DNA of 64,000 nucleotides from an uncultured Roseicyclus sp. (GCA_937139335.1 CAKZPN010000046.1:181746-245745), one strand, 5' to 3'. Shown: positions 37,246 through 47,853, numbered from the stretch's first letter. Numbers and translations: made by a program. The notes: generated by a model not told the origin, from the sequence alone.

Positions 37246-38145
37246 TTGAGCGACACAGCCCCGGCGCAGGTTCCCGCCCCGCCCAACCAGCCCCTGCGCG
37301 CCGCGGGCTGGATGCTGGGCGCGATCGTGGCGTTCTCGGCGATGGCGGTGGCCGGGCGCGCGGCCTCCTTCGAACTCGATACCTTCGAGATGATGACCTA
37401 CCGCTCGATCATCGGGCTGGTCGTCGTGCTGGCGGTGGGCGGGGCCGCGGGCACGCTGAACCAGATCACCCGGCGCAACCTCGGCATCCACGCCACGCGC
37501 AACCTTCTACATTTCATCGGCCAGAACCTCTGGTTCTACGCCATCACCGTTGCCCCGCTGGCGCTGGTCTTCGCGCTGGAGTTCACCTCGCCGCTCTGGA
37601 CGATGCTGCTGGCGGCGCTGTTTCTGGGCGAGCGAATGACAGTGTGGAAGGCCGTCGCGGGCCTCATGGGCTTTGCCGGCATCCTCATCATCGTCCAGCC
37701 CGGCGCGCAGGAGATCAGCATCGGCATGGTCGCGGCGGCCACGGCGGCGGTGTTCTTCGCCTCGACCGCGATCTTCACCAAGCGGCTGACGCGGACCGAG
37801 ACGATCACCTGCATCATGTTCTACCTCACCGCGATGCAACTGGTCTTCGGGCTGGTCGCCTGCCTCTGGGACGGCGACATGGCGCTGCCGTCGGTGGCGA
37901 TGCTGCCCTGGCTCCTGGTGATCGGGCTGGGCGGGCTGACGGCGCATTTCTGCCTCACCACCGCGCTCAGCGTCGCGCCCGCCTCGGTCGTGATGCCGAT
38001 GGATTTTGCCCGCCTGCCCGCTATCGCGGTGATCGGGATGCTGTTCTACGCCGAGGACCTGCAATGGGGCGTGATCCTGGGCGCGGTGCTGATCTTCGGG
38101 GCGAACTACCTCAACATCCTGACCAGCCAGCGCCGCTCATTGTGA
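37246..38145 (+). CDS. EamA/DMT-family transporter
   Basis: 299-residue inner-membrane protein with ten predicted helices in two EamA repeats (about 18-150 and 155-295). The first helix reads GWMLGAIVAFSAMAVAGRAA and the fourth-fifth region FALEFTSPLWTMLLAALFLGE is the family signature. The likely start is TTG at 37246, preceded by CCGGAG; an ATG eight bases earlier runs into a stop after three codons. Substrate unknown; amino acid or metabolite efflux is usual for the family. Confidence 0.87.
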   Translation: MSDTAPAQVPAPPNQPLRAAGWMLGAIVAFSAMAVAGRAASFELDTFEMMTYRSIIGLVVVLAVGGAAGTLNQITRRNLGIHATRNLLHFIGQNLWFYAITVAPLALVFALEFTSPLWTMLLAALFLGERMTVWKAVAGLMGFAGILIIVQPGAQEISIGMVAAATAAVFFASTAIFTKRLTRTETITCIMFYLTAMQLVFGLVACLWDGDMALPSVAMLPWLLVIGLGGLTAHFCLTTALSVAPASVVMPMDFARLPAIAVIGMLFYAEDLQWGVILGAVLIFGANYLNILTSQRRSL

Positions 38146-38227
38146 CAGCTATGTCCTTGGCTGTAGCAAAACTGACACATACCGGCCGCCGCACGCGAAC
38201 AAGCCTTGCACTGACGTAGCGGAAGAA

Positions 38228-38256
38228 TTGACCGGATCGGACCAGTTGTCGCTAGT
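38228..38256 (+). promoter_or_regulatory. Predicted sigma-70 promoter of the FadL-type gene
   Basis: TTGACC at 38228-38233 and GCTAGT at 38251-38256 with 17-base spacing, about 45 bases upstream of the ATG at 38300. The surrounding stretch is less GC-rich than the coding DNA. Moderate match only. Confidence 0.45.
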
Positions 38257-38299
38257 CTCTATCAGGGAATGACATTTGGGACTGTCGGGGAGGACATCC

Positions 38300-39442
38300 A
38301 TGAACCGTATCGCAGCCGCATCCGCGGCGCTACTCGCCACCACCGCGCTCGCGCAGGCAGGCGGCATCGAACGCAACGCCTTTACCACCGCCATCCTGTT
38401 CGAGCAGGGGACTTACGTTGAGTTGGGCTACACACTCAGCACGCCCGATGTGAGCGGCGACGCCGTGGCGGGCATCGGCGGCGCACCCTCGGGGGAGGTC
38501 GCGCCTAGCTTCGGGTTCGCAACTCTGAGTTACGCGAACCAGATCAACGAACGCTTGACCTTCTCGCTCGTGGTCGACGCGCCTGTCGGCGCCGACGTGT
38601 CCTATGCGACCGGAACGGGTTACCCATTTGAAGGCTCGGAGGCAGAGCTTCGGTCGCACCAGATCACCGCAGCGGCGCGCTACGAACTGACCGACCGGGT
38701 CTCCGTCTTCGGCGGGCTGCGCGCTGTCCGCGTCCATGGCGAGGCCTACGTAACCGCGCCCGGCTTCTCCTACATTCTGGACGATGCGGAAAGCGACACC
38801 GGCTACGGCTATATGGTCGGTGCCGCTTACGAGATCCCCGACATCGCGCTGCGGGTCGCTCTGACCTACTTCAGCGAAGTGGATGTGGACTTTACATCGC
38901 GGGAGGCCCTCACACCCTTTGACGATGTTCCGCCAGCGGTCCTTGCGGCAGCAGCCGTACCGTCGAACTTCGGTATCACGCTTCCCGACTCCGTGCTTCT
39001 CGAGGCTCAATCGGGCGTGGCCGAGGGGACGCTCGTCTTCGGCTCGATCCGCTGGGTCGATTGGAGCGAGTTCACCATCACGCCCAACTTCTACCCGGAC
39101 GGTGCTGGCGGCGTCGGGGGCGACCTTGCCTTCTACCGGGGTGATACCATTACCTACACGCTGGGTGCCGCCCGGGTGCTGAACGAGAACTGGACGGTGC
39201 TCGGATCGGTGCTCTACGAGGAAGGCAACGGCGGCTTCGTTGGCAACCTCGGCCCGACGGACGGGCGTACGGCGCTGTCGATCGGGGCGCGGTATACGCA
39301 AGGCGCGGTCTCGATCTCCGGCGGCCTTCAGTACAGCTGGATCGGCGACGCGCAGACCGCATTCGGTCCGTTCCAGCCGGTGGCGTCCTTCACCGACAAC
39401 GACGCCCTCAGCGCCTCGATCCGGGTCGGCTACCGCTTCTGA
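38300..39442 (+). CDS. OmpP1/FadL-family outer-membrane transport protein
   Basis: 380 residues. Signal peptide MNRIAAASAALLATTALAQA (cleavage after AQA), then GGIERNAFTTAILFEQG, the place of the N-terminal hatch of FadL-type 14-stranded barrels. The rest is a series of amphipathic strands, ending ASIRVGYRF with a terminal phenylalanine for BAM recognition. Family members import hydrophobic compounds such as long-chain fatty acids. GGGGAGGAC forms the ribosome site. Closed by a strong Rho-independent terminator; single-gene unit. Confidence 0.9.
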   Translation: MNRIAAASAALLATTALAQAGGIERNAFTTAILFEQGTYVELGYTLSTPDVSGDAVAGIGGAPSGEVAPSFGFATLSYANQINERLTFSLVVDAPVGADVSYATGTGYPFEGSEAELRSHQITAAARYELTDRVSVFGGLRAVRVHGEAYVTAPGFSYILDDAESDTGYGYMVGAAYEIPDIALRVALTYFSEVDVDFTSREALTPFDDVPPAVLAAAAVPSNFGITLPDSVLLEAQSGVAEGTLVFGSIRWVDWSEFTITPNFYPDGAGGVGGDLAFYRGDTITYTLGAARVLNENWTVLGSVLYEEGNGGFVGNLGPTDGRTALSIGARYTQGAVSISGGLQYSWIGDAQTAFGPFQPVASFTDNDALSASIRVGYRF

Positions 39443-39463
39443 TCCAGACACAGTTCGACACAA

Positions 39464-39492
39464 GGCCCCCGCACACCCGTGCGGGGGCTTTT
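39464..39492 (+). terminator. Rho-independent terminator of the FadL-type gene
   Basis: A perfect 10-bp stem GCCCCCGCAC / GTGCGGGGGC (39465-39474 and 39479-39488, loop ACCC) is followed by TTTT on the plus strand. It lies 22 bases behind the stop codon and just before the end of the convergent hflX. Confidence 0.9.
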
Positions 39493-39502
39493 GCGTTGCC
39501 GA

Positions 39503-40807
39503 TCAGAGCTTGCGAAACGCCTGTTCCTGACGGTCGGTCCAACGGACGGTAAGGCGCGTCTCGGCCTCGCCGGCCACTTCCGCCTCTACCACGCCCTGGT
39601 CGAAGAGCCAGGCGCGGCGGCGGCCGTCCTCGTGGGTCAGCGCGACTTCGGAGATGTGGCGCGGCGGCGACAGGGTCTCGGCCACCGCGGCCAGCATTTC
39701 ACCCACGCCCTCGCCGGTCAGCGCCGAGACCGCAAAGACCGTCTCGCGCCGGTCGGCCATCGCACGCAGCGCCTCGGCCTGCGCGGGGGCGACACGGTCC
39801 ATCTTGTTCCAGACCTCCAGCAGCGGCGCGGTCTCGCCCACGCCGAGGTCGCGCAGGATGGTCATGACATCGCCCGCCTGCTCCTCCGTCTCGGGGTGCG
39901 AGATGTCGCGCACATGCACGATCAGGTCGGCGTCCAGCACCTCCTCCAGCGTGGCGCGGAAGGCGGCGACAAGCTGCGTCGGCAGGTCCGAGATGAAGCC
40001 CACAGTGTCGGACAGGATCACCTCGGTCCCGTCCGGCAGCGCCACCGCGCGCATCGTCGGGTCGAGCGTGGCGAAAAGCATGTCCTTGGCCATCACATCG
40101 GCGCCGGTGAGGTGATTGAAAAGCGTGGATTTTCCCGCGTTGGTGTAGCCCACGAGCGCGACGATCGGATAGGGCACCTTTTTCCGCGCCGAGCGGTGCA
40201 GCGCGCGGGTCTTGACCACGCGGGCAAGCTGCCGGCGGATGCGCGTCACGGCCTCGTCGATGGCGCGGCGGTCGGCCTCGATCTGGGTCTCGCCGGGGCC
40301 GCCAACGAAGCCGAGCCCGCCGCGCTGACGCTCCAGGTGGGTCCAGGCCCGCACCAGCCGCGTGCGCTGGTAGCTCAGCGCCGCCAGTTCCACCTGCAGC
40401 ACGCCCTCGCGCGTCGCGGCGCGGTCGGCGAAGATCTCCAGGATCAGCCCGGTCCGGTCGAGGAGCTTCACGCCCCATTCCTTTTCCAGGTTGCGCTGCT
40501 GCACCGGCGTCACCGGACCGTCGACAAGGACCAGCCCGATCTCCAGTTCCTTGATCCGCGCCTTCAGTTCCGCGATCTTGCCGGTGCCGAACAGCAGCCC
40601 CGGCTGCGCGCGCGGCAGGCGCACGACCATCGCGTCCGCCACCTCGAGGTCCGGCAGGGCGGCGGCGAGCGCCACCGCCTCCTCCAGCGCCGGGCCGGGG
40701 TCGCGGCGGGCGCGGTCGGACTGGATGTCGGGGTGCAGCACGAACGCGCGCATCGGCCCAGGGGCCGTCGCGTCTGCGTCGCGGTCAGTCAATGTGGGTG
40801 CCGTCAC
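39503..40807 (-). CDS. hflX: GTPase HflX
   Basis: Ribosome-associated GTPase that splits stalled 70S ribosomes under stress. 434 residues: an N-terminal HflX domain (about 20-205, including the [15 protein letters not shown] glycine-rich linker) and a G domain with G1 GYTNAGKS (220-227), G3 DTVG (267-270) and G4 NKMD (334-337). The start is GTG at 40805-40807, overlapping the hfq stop (GTGA) with GGGGAAGA as ribosome site. The hfq-hflX order is widely conserved and supports coupled expression. Confidence 0.94.
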   Translation of the reverse strand: MTAPTLTDRDADATAPGPMRAFVLHPDIQSDRARRDPGPALEEAVALAAALPDLEVADAMVVRLPRAQPGLLFGTGKIAELKARIKELEIGLVLVDGPVTPVQQRNLEKEWGVKLLDRTGLILEIFADRAATREGVLQVELAALSYQRTRLVRAWTHLERQRGGLGFVGGPGETQIEADRRAIDEAVTRIRRQLARVVKTRALHRSARKKVPYPIVALVGYTNAGKSTLFNHLTGADVMAKDMLFATLDPTMRAVALPDGTEVILSDTVGFISDLPTQLVAAFRATLEEVLDADLIVHVRDISHPETEEQAGDVMTILRDLGVGETAPLLEVWNKMDRVAPAQAEALRAMADRRETVFAVSALTGEGVGEMLAAVAETLSPPRHISEVALTHEDGRRRAWLFDQGVVEAEVAGEAETRLTVRWTDRQEQAFRKL

Positions 40808-41037
40808 TCTTCCCCGTCGTACAGGTTGATCGGCTGCGCCGGCATCACCGTCGAGATCGCGTGCTTGTAGACAAGCTGGCTCTGACCGTCGCGGCGCAGC
40901 AGGACGCAGAAATTGTCGAACCAGGTGATCACGCCTTGCAACTTGACCCCGTTGATCAGGAAGATCGTGACGGGAACCTTGGTCTTGCGGACATGATTGA
41001 GGAACGCGTCCTGAAGGTTTTGCTTGTTTTCGGCCAT
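40804..41037 (-). CDS. hfq: RNA chaperone Hfq
   Basis: Hexameric Sm-like protein that pairs small RNAs with mRNAs. 77 residues: [18 protein letters not shown] is the canonical N-terminus, Sm1 spans [23 protein letters not shown], and Sm2 contains VYKHAIST. The C-terminal tail is short (about 10 residues), as in other Rhodobacterales. It lies 134 bases behind trkH in an AT-richer gap likely to hold its own promoter, and overlaps hflX by four bases. Confidence 0.96.
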   Translation of the reverse strand: MAENKQNLQDAFLNHVRKTKVPVTIFLINGVKLQGVITWFDNFCVLLRRDGQSQLVYKHAISTVMPAQPINLYDGEE

Positions 41038-41171
41038 TTCATTTATGCCTTCTTGAGGTTGGGCTGCCGTGGTCGGGGCAAGTCTTGGTGGTTTCCTTGG
41101 GTTAATTACTATTGTGTGCCGATATTTGAGGGGAAAGATCAAGCCCTCGGCACGACAATCCGCGATTCGCG

Positions 41172-42686
41172 TCAGCTGCGCCAGAATGTCGGATTGAACG
41201 CAGCTATCAAAACGAGCGTTTCCATCCGCCCAAGGATCATTGCCGCGGCAAGCACGATCTTGGCCGGATCTTCCAGGGCCATGTAGATCGTCGGCTCGGT
41301 CCCCGCAACGGTGGCGAGCGGCCCGCATGTCGAGAGTGCGGCGACCGCCAGCATCAGCGCCGGCTCGAACGGCAGCCCGGTCGCGGTGAGCGCCAGCATG
41401 ACGGCCGCCATCGACAGCAGGAACAGCATGAAGAAGATCCAGGCGACGAAAGCGCCCTCGCGCCGGATGCGCCGCCCCAGCCGCCCGGCGCCCGCCACCG
41501 AATGCGGGTGGACCAGCCGCTCGATCTCGCGCGCGCCATGCTTGTAGAGCGCGTAGACGCGCAGGAGCTTGACCCCGCCCGCCGTGGTCGCGACCCCGCC
41601 GCCCATGATCGCCACGCCGACAAGGATCAGGCCCGAGGTTTCCAGCCCCGACCAGCTTTGCGCCCCGGCCCAGCTTTCGGACACGAAGCCGGTGGTGGTC
41701 AGGAAGGACATCACGGTGAAGATGCTGCCCCAGAGCGCCCCGACAGCCCCCTCGGCATCGGCGAGTTCGTTCACCTCGAAGGCGGCCAGCCAGTGCCGCG
41801 CGAAAAGGACCGCCGACAGCACCACCACGGCAAAGATCGCAAGCCGAACCTCGCGGTCGCGGCGCAGGATGTCGCGCGCCTGCGACCCGATGCCGGAGGT
41901 GAAGCTGCGCCGGGTCAGCGCGAAGACGAAGAAGATCAGGATCATCACCTCGCCCGCGATCCCCGCACCCGACTGCTTCAGCCCGCCCGTGACCGTGATG
42001 CCCGAGGTCGAGAGCGTCGACATCGCGTGGATCAGCGCAACCAGCGGCCGTTCTCCCGCCACCGTCAGCCCGAGCGCCAGGGTCGCGGTGAGACCGGCGT
42101 AGATCGGGGCCAGCGTCGCGGCCTGCTTGCGCAGCCGTTCCGACGGCGCCGCGGCCCGCATCTGGCCCGAGTTGGGGGTCATCTGGCCGGTCCGCGCCTC
42201 TGACGTCACCTCGAAGCCGCCAAGGTTCAGCGGCGCCAGCACCGCCATCGCCGTGACCCAGATCAGGAGGCCCCCGAGCCAGCCCACCGTCGCGCGCCAC
42301 AGGTGCACGGTGTCGGCCAGCCGGTCCGGCTCGAAGATCGGGGCGCCTGTGGTGGTCAGCGCCGAGACCATGTCGAAATAGACGTTGATCGCCCGCGTGT
42401 TGCCCACCGCTTCGAACATCGGCACGCTCAGCACGGCGGGCAGCCAGACATAGGACAGCATGAGCGAGATCAGATAGGCCTGGTCCGTCTCGGGCCGTTT
42501 GCGCGCCTGCGTGGCGAAGCCGAGAAGCACGGCCGCGACGGCGACGAGCAGGCCGGAGTAAAAGAACACCCGCGCGCTGGCATGATCGTCGACCGCGACC
42601 CCGTAGACCGAGGGGATCAGCGTCGCCGCCGCGGCGGCGAAGAGCAGGACCACAAAGAAGGGCAAGGTTCGGAAATACTGCGCCAT
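41172..42686 (-). CDS. trkH: Potassium uptake protein TrkH
   Basis: K+-translocating membrane subunit of the Trk system, 504 residues with four M1-P-M2 repeats. Visible pore-type segments include [37 protein letters not shown] and [12 protein letters not shown], each with the conserved glycine of the K+ filter. It is four bases downstream of trkA, so the two are coupled. It depends on TrkA and nucleotides for gating. Confidence 0.94.
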   Translation of the reverse strand: MAQYFRTLPFFVVLLFAAAAATLIPSVYGVAVDDHASARVFFYSGLLVAVAAVLLGFATQARKRPETDQAYLISLMLSYVWLPAVLSVPMFEAVGNTRAINVYFDMVSALTTTGAPIFEPDRLADTVHLWRATVGWLGGLLIWVTAMAVLAPLNLGGFEVTSEARTGQMTPNSGQMRAAAPSERLRKQAATLAPIYAGLTATLALGLTVAGERPLVALIHAMSTLSTSGITVTGGLKQSGAGIAGEVMILIFFVFALTRRSFTSGIGSQARDILRRDREVRLAIFAVVVLSAVLFARHWLAAFEVNELADAEGAVGALWGSIFTVMSFLTTTGFVSESWAGAQSWSGLETSGLILVGVAIMGGGVATTAGGVKLLRVYALYKHGAREIERLVHPHSVAGAGRLGRRIRREGAFVAWIFFMLFLLSMAAVMLALTATGLPFEPALMLAVAALSTCGPLATVAGTEPTIYMALEDPAKIVLAAAMILGRMETLVLIAAFNPTFWRS

Positions 42687-42690
42687 CGGC

Positions 42691-44067
42691 TCAGAAGAAG
42701 TCGATCGAGACCTGGAGCAGAGTCTCGACGGCGGGCACGTCGGCCGCCAGTGCGAAGATCACGATGCTGTCGCCCTCCTCGATCCGGAGCGAGCCCGTGG
42801 GCCGCACCACCTTACCGCCCTTCTGGACCGCCGCCACCAGCGCGCCCTCGGGAAACTCGATGTCGCGGATCTGACGCCCGGCGATGGACGAGGTCGAGAG
42901 CACCTGCGCCTCGATCACCTCGGCCTCGGCGTCGCCGATGGAATAGACGCCGCGCACCCGGCCGTGTCGGATGTGGCGCAGGATCGAGCTGACCGTGGTG
43001 GCGCGCGGGTTGATATGCGCGTCGATCGCCAGCGGCCCCATCAGCGGCAGCAGCGTCGGGTCGTTGACCAGCGCGATGGCCAGCCGCGCGCCGGCGGTCT
43101 TGGCCCGCACCGAGGTCAGCAGGTTGGTCTTGTCGTCGTCGGTGACGCACAGCACCGCGTCGACGCGGTCAACGCCCGCCTCGCGCAGGATGTCCATGTC
43201 GAGCCCGTCGCCATGCAGCACGATGGTGCGCTCCAGCGCGTCGGCGGCGACCTCGGCACGGGCGCGGGATTTCTCGATCACCCGCGTGCGCACCCGGTCG
43301 GCGCCACGTTCCAGCGCGCGCGCGACGTTCAGGCCGACGTTGCCGCCGCCGATGATGAGCACCCGCTCGGGCCGCTTGGCGGTCTTGCCGAAGATCTCCA
43401 GCGTGCGGCCGGCATCCTCGGTATGGGTGAAAACATAGATCTGATCGCCCGCGAAAAGCTGGTCGCCGGGCTCGGGCGCGAAAAGCGTGCCCTTGCGGCG
43501 GACCCCCACGACGATGGCGCGCAGCGTAGAGAACAGTTCCGACAATTGCCTCAGCGGCGTGTCGAGCACCGGGCATTCAGCGTCGAGGTGGATGCCCAGC
43601 ATCTTGGCCGAGCCCGACAGGAAGCTTTCGGTGTCGAAGGTCGCCGGCGAGCGGATGCGTGCCAGCGCCGCCTGCGCCACCTCCTCCTCGGGCGAGATCA
43701 CCACGTCGATCGGCAGGTGGTCGCGGCGGTAGAGGTCGGAATAGATCGCGTCGAGGTAACTGCGCGCGCGCAATCGCGCGATCTTGCGCGGCACGGCAAA
43801 GACGGAATGCGCGACCTGGCAGGTCACCATGTTCACCTCGTCCGAGAAGGTCGCGGCGATGATCATGTCGGCGTCGCGCGCGCCCGCCTTTTCCAGCACG
43901 TCGGGGTAGGAGGCGAAGCCCGTCAGCCCCTGCACGTCCAGCGTGTCGGTGGCCCGGCGCACGAGGTCGGGGTTGTTGTCCACCACCGTCACGTCGTTGT
44001 TTTCACCGGAGAGATGGCGCGCGATCTGCCAGCCGACCTGGCCCGCGCCACAGATGATGACCTTCAT
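42691..44067 (-). CDS. trkA: Trk system regulatory subunit TrkA
   Basis: Cytoplasmic NAD(H)/ATP-binding gating subunit of TrkH. 458 residues with two tandem RCK units: RCK1 begins MKVIICGAGQVGWQIARHL (Rossmann GxGxxG) and RCK2 begins RVLIIGGGNVGLNVARAL near residue 233; each is followed by a TrkA-C domain. The ATG at 44065-44067 is set by the first Rossmann strand. Operon with trkH. Confidence 0.94.
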   Translation of the reverse strand: MKVIICGAGQVGWQIARHLSGENNDVTVVDNNPDLVRRATDTLDVQGLTGFASYPDVLEKAGARDADMIIAATFSDEVNMVTCQVAHSVFAVPRKIARLRARSYLDAIYSDLYRRDHLPIDVVISPEEEVAQAALARIRSPATFDTESFLSGSAKMLGIHLDAECPVLDTPLRQLSELFSTLRAIVVGVRRKGTLFAPEPGDQLFAGDQIYVFTHTEDAGRTLEIFGKTAKRPERVLIIGGGNVGLNVARALERGADRVRTRVIEKSRARAEVAADALERTIVLHGDGLDMDILREAGVDRVDAVLCVTDDDKTNLLTSVRAKTAGARLAIALVNDPTLLPLMGPLAIDAHINPRATTVSSILRHIRHGRVRGVYSIGDAEAEVIEAQVLSTSSIAGRQIRDIEFPEGALVAAVQKGGKVVRPTGSLRIEEGDSIVIFALAADVPAVETLLQVSIDFF

Positions 44068-44152
44068 GAACCGGGTGTCCCTTCGGCCGCAGTCGGACCT
44101 GAGTTGCACGGCTGCGCGGCAAAGGTCAATCCACCTCGCCTGCCGGGCGCGC

Positions 44153-46024
44153 TCAGGCCGCGTCCTCCTCGCCCGCCATCTGGCGTGCCCACATCGCGGC
44201 GTAGCGTCCAGGGCGCGCCACCAGCTCGTCATGGGTGCCGCGTTCGACGATCTCGCCGGCCTCCAGCACGATGATCTGGTCGGCCTCGACCACGGTTGAC
44301 AGCCGGTGCGCGATGGTGATGACCGACCGGCCCTGCCCCATCATCTTCAGCTCGTTCTGGATGTCGCGCTCGGTCTCGCTGTCGAGCGCCGAGGTCGCCT
44401 CGTCCAACAGCAGGATCGGCGGATCCTTCAAGAGCGTGCGCGCGATCCCCACCCGCTGCTTTTCCCCGCCCGACAGCTTCAGCCCGCGCTCGCCCACGGT
44501 GGTGTCGTAGCCATCCGGCAGCGCCTCGATGAAATGATGGATGCGCGCGGCCTTGGCTGCGGCCACGATCTCGTCTTGGGTGGCGCCGGCGCGGCCATAG
44601 CCGATGTTGTAGCGGATCGTGTCGTTGAACAGCACCGTGTCCTGCGGCACCACGCCGATGGAATCGTGCAGGCTCACTTGTGTCACGTCGCGCAGGTCCT
44701 GCCCGTCGATGCGGATCGCGCCGCCGGTCACGTCGTAGAACCGGAACAGGAGCCGCCCGATGGTCGACTTACCCGAGCCCGAGGGGCCGACCAGCGCCAC
44801 GGTCTGCCCCGGCTTCAGCGTGAAATCCAAGCCTTTCAGGATCTTGCGGTTCGGATCGTAGGCGAAGCGCACGTTCTCGAACACCACCTCGCCGCCGGTG
44901 ACGTCCAGCGGCTTGGCGTCGGGCTTGTCCGAAACCTCCTGCGGCTGTTCGAGAAGGTCGAACATCTCGCCCATATCGACCAGTGCCTGCCGGATTTCGC
45001 GGTAGACGGTGCCGAGAAAGTTCAGCGGCATGGTGATCTGGATCATGTAGGCGTTCACCATGACGAAATCGCCGGTCGTCAGCTCGCCCGCTTGAACGCC
45101 GAGCGCGGCCATCACCATCACGATCACCAGTCCCGTGGTGATGATGAGCGACTGGCCGAAATTCAGGAACGCGAGCGACAGCGAGGTCTTGATCGCCGCG
45201 GTCTCGTAGCCCTCCATCGCGCCGTCGTAGCGCTGAGCCTCGCGCGCCTCGGCGCCGAAATACTTCACCGTCTCGAAGTTCAGCAGGCTGTCGACGGCCT
45301 TCTGGTTGGCGTCGGTGTCCTGGTCGTTCATCTGCTTGCGGATCTTCACCCGCCACTCGGTCACCTTGAAGGTGAAGCCGATGTAGATCGCGATCGTGGC
45401 GGCGAGCACCAGGAGGTAGCTGATGTCGAAGAGCACGGCGAGGATGATGCCGGTCAGCGCCAGTTCCAGGATCAGCGGGCCGACCGAGAACAGCAGGAAC
45501 CGCAACAGGAAGTCCACGCCCTTCACACCGCGTTCGATGATGCGGCTGAGCCCGCCGGTCCGGCGCGTGATGTGATAGCGCAGCGACAGCGCGTGGATGT
45601 GCTGGAAGGTCTCCAGCGCCAGTTGCCGCAGCGCGCGCTGGCCCACGCGGGCAAAGACCGCATCGCGGAGCTGCTGGAAGCCCACGTTGGCCGCGCGGCC
45701 GATGCCATAGGCGACGGTGATGCCGATGGCGCCGATCGCCAGCAGGAAGGCCGGGCTGCCCGCCTCGCCAGTCAGCGCGTCGACCGCCGCCTTGTAGAGA
45801 AACGGGGTGCCGACGCCGATGAGTTTCGCCAGGAGCAGGAAGCCGAGCGCGAGGACCACCCGCTGCTTCACCCAGGGCTTGTCCTCGGGCCAGAGGTAGG
45901 GCGCCACCTTGCGGATCGTGCGCCAGCCCGACCGGCGTTCGCGCGCCTCAAGCACGCGCAGGGGCGCGTCGGGGTTGGTCTGATTGGCCTCCGGCAGTCC
46001 GGCGGCCTGGGTATCTGCGGGCAT
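44153..46024 (-). CDS. Atm1-type ABC exporter (ATP-binding protein/permease)
   Basis: 623-residue half-transporter that forms a homodimer in the inner membrane. Six helices (about 55-340) follow a 50-residue N-terminus; the nucleotide-binding domain has Walker A GPSGSGKS (413-420), signature LSGGE (517-521) and Walker B with D541-E542. LSLRYHITRRTGGLSRIIERG and NFETVKYFGAE are signatures of the Atm1/HMT1 group, which exports glutathione-linked metal or sulfur species. Relatives in Novosphingobium confer heavy-metal tolerance; here the cargo is inferred, not shown. Confidence 0.9.
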   Translation of the reverse strand: MPADTQAAGLPEANQTNPDAPLRVLEARERRSGWRTIRKVAPYLWPEDKPWVKQRVVLALGFLLLAKLIGVGTPFLYKAAVDALTGEAGSPAFLLAIGAIGITVAYGIGRAANVGFQQLRDAVFARVGQRALRQLALETFQHIHALSLRYHITRRTGGLSRIIERGVKGVDFLLRFLLFSVGPLILELALTGIILAVLFDISYLLVLAATIAIYIGFTFKVTEWRVKIRKQMNDQDTDANQKAVDSLLNFETVKYFGAEAREAQRYDGAMEGYETAAIKTSLSLAFLNFGQSLIITTGLVIVMVMAALGVQAGELTTGDFVMVNAYMIQITMPLNFLGTVYREIRQALVDMGEMFDLLEQPQEVSDKPDAKPLDVTGGEVVFENVRFAYDPNRKILKGLDFTLKPGQTVALVGPSGSGKSTIGRLLFRFYDVTGGAIRIDGQDLRDVTQVSLHDSIGVVPQDTVLFNDTIRYNIGYGRAGATQDEIVAAAKAARIHHFIEALPDGYDTTVGERGLKLSGGEKQRVGIARTLLKDPPILLLDEATSALDSETERDIQNELKMMGQGRSVITIAHRLSTVVEADQIIVLEAGEIVERGTHDELVARPGRYAAMWARQMAGEEDAA

Positions 46025-46093
46025 GGAATGATCCTGGCTGGCGTCGCGCTGCTGTACCTAGGTCCGGCCGGCCGGAATGACCAGAGCGGCCGG

Positions 46094-47716
46094 CTACTCG
46101 CCCGTCCCGCGCGGCAGGTCGGGCAGCGCGAAGATCTGGCCCGGAAAGATCAGGTCCGGGTCGCGGATCTCGTCCCGGTTCTCCGCGAAGATCTGCACGT
46201 AGAGCACGCCCTCGCCGAAATTCGCCTCGGCGATACCCCAGAGCGTGAAGCCCCGCTGCACCGTGATGACCGAGGCGCCGGGGTCGACCAGCATCGGATT
46301 GTCGCGGATCCGCTCGGGGTCCTCGCGCAGGAACGGCGTCTCGATCTCGCTGGCGACCGAGCCGTCGGACGACACTTCCTCCACGCGCAGGGTGTAGGTG
46401 CCGGGATCGACGTCGGGCAGGTCGAGGCTCCATTGCCCGCCGGGCCCGATCTCGCCCAGGTTGATCGGCTGGTTGTTCAGCGTCACCCGCACCGAGGATT
46501 CGGCGGGGCCACGGCCGGCCAGCGTGACCTCGCCCGCCAGGTCGTAGCTGATCGTGTCGAGCTGCAGCTCGGTCAGAGCGTTTGGCGGTGCGCCGGGCGC
46601 TTGCAGCACGCGGATGCCGTCGCGGTCGGCCAGCAGGACCGCGGGCGCTTCGGGCGCGGTCGCGGGCGCTTGCGGCATGGTGTCGGGCGCGGGATCGCTC
46701 GGCGCCGCGGTGATCTCTGCCGCGGCGGGAGCTTGCGGCGGGGTGGAGGCATCGGGCACCGCGTCCGGCGCGATGGGAGTGGAGGTTTCGGCGACCGGCG
46801 TTGCGTCGGTGCCCGCCGCGGCCAGGGCGGTCGCGCCGTCGGCCGCGGGCGCGGCATCGCCGTCCCCGCCGGGGGTCCGGGGCGGCGTGCTCGTCGCCTC
46901 GCCGATGCCAGGCGCGTTGGTGCGCGTGGTTGGCGGCGGGTCGGGCGGCAGCCCGGTGTCTGGCTCTGCTTCCGCCTGCGCGGCTGCAACGCTCGTGTCT
47001 TCAGGTGTCACCGGATCGGGGTCCTGGGGGCGTTCCGCGACCGCCTCCGATGTCTGTTGCGTCGTCACTTCCGGAACGGACTGCTGCGGCACGTCCAGCG
47101 GGGGGTCCTGCGGCGTTTCCTGCATCGCCGAGGCCACCATCTCGCCGGTGAAGGGCGCGATGATGACCGACTGCTCGCTGCCCAGAGACGCGCCGTCGGG
47201 CATGACGCTGGTCATCGTCAGAACGCGCGGCGCATCGGCCGGCGGCAGCGTCAGAAGCGCCACGAACTGGCCGCCCGCGTCGGCGGTGACGATCTCCACC
47301 GGCGTGCCGTCGATGGACAGCGTCACCTCGGCCGAGGCGCCTGCCTGTCCCGCGATCACCGCGTTGCCTGCCGGGTCGACCCGGACGAGGTCGAATTGCG
47401 GCGGCATCGGCGGTGGCGGCTCGATGGGGGCCGGATCGGTCTCGGGTGCCGCCGCAAGCTCGGTCGTGACGGTCTCGGCCAGGTCGGGGGTGGCGGTGGC
47501 GGGCGACGGCGCTTCGGGCGGCGCTGCCCTCTCGGGCGCGTCGGGCGCCTCGACGGCGGCGACTGAGGCCGAGGGCTGCTCCGCCTCTTCGACCGTCGGT
47601 TCCCCGCGCAGGCCGAGAAACGCCACCGCCCCGGCGAACAGCACGGCGCCGAGCGCCCCGATGCCAATGATCGGGGCCAACCCTATCCCGGTTCCCGCAT
47701 GTGTCGGGTCTGTCAT
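46094..47716 (-). CDS. LysM-domain envelope protein with a long disordered linker
   Basis: 540 residues anchored in the inner membrane by one N-terminal helix (about 11-33, IGLAPIIGIGALGAVLFAGAVAFLGL). A periplasmic Ig-like/adhesion-like beta domain (about 110-195, FDLVRVDPAGNAVIAGQAG) is followed by about 150 residues rich in Pro, Ala, Thr and acidic residues, a second Ig-like unit (about 385-460) and a C-terminal LysM (about 480-535, VITVQRGFTLWGIAEANFG...IFPGQIFALPD) that should bind peptidoglycan. It would tether membrane to cell wall. Such proteins are common but uncharacterised in Rhodobacterales. Divergent from the LOG-family gene. Confidence 0.85.
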   Translation of the reverse strand: MTDPTHAGTGIGLAPIIGIGALGAVLFAGAVAFLGLRGEPTVEEAEQPSASVAAVEAPDAPERAAPPEAPSPATATPDLAETVTTELAAAPETDPAPIEPPPPMPPQFDLVRVDPAGNAVIAGQAGASAEVTLSIDGTPVEIVTADAGGQFVALLTLPPADAPRVLTMTSVMPDGASLGSEQSVIIAPFTGEMVASAMQETPQDPPLDVPQQSVPEVTTQQTSEAVAERPQDPDPVTPEDTSVAAAQAEAEPDTGLPPDPPPTTRTNAPGIGEATSTPPRTPGGDGDAAPAADGATALAAAGTDATPVAETSTPIAPDAVPDASTPPQAPAAAEITAAPSDPAPDTMPQAPATAPEAPAVLLADRDGIRVLQAPGAPPNALTELQLDTISYDLAGEVTLAGRGPAESSVRVTLNNQPINLGEIGPGGQWSLDLPDVDPGTYTLRVEEVSSDGSVASEIETPFLREDPERIRDNPMLVDPGASVITVQRGFTLWGIAEANFGEGVLYVQIFAENRDEIRDPDLIFPGQIFALPDLPRGTGE

Positions 47717-47853
47717 GGTGGTCCCGTCTCCCTCCCCCGAAGGCCCGGGTCGTGTGCTTTGTGCCCTGTCCGCGGCCCGTCCCGGTGCCGCTTGAGAGCT
47801 GTGTCCATTCCACGTATCAGGAGCGAAATTTCACCCGAGTGCAAGGCACCGCG

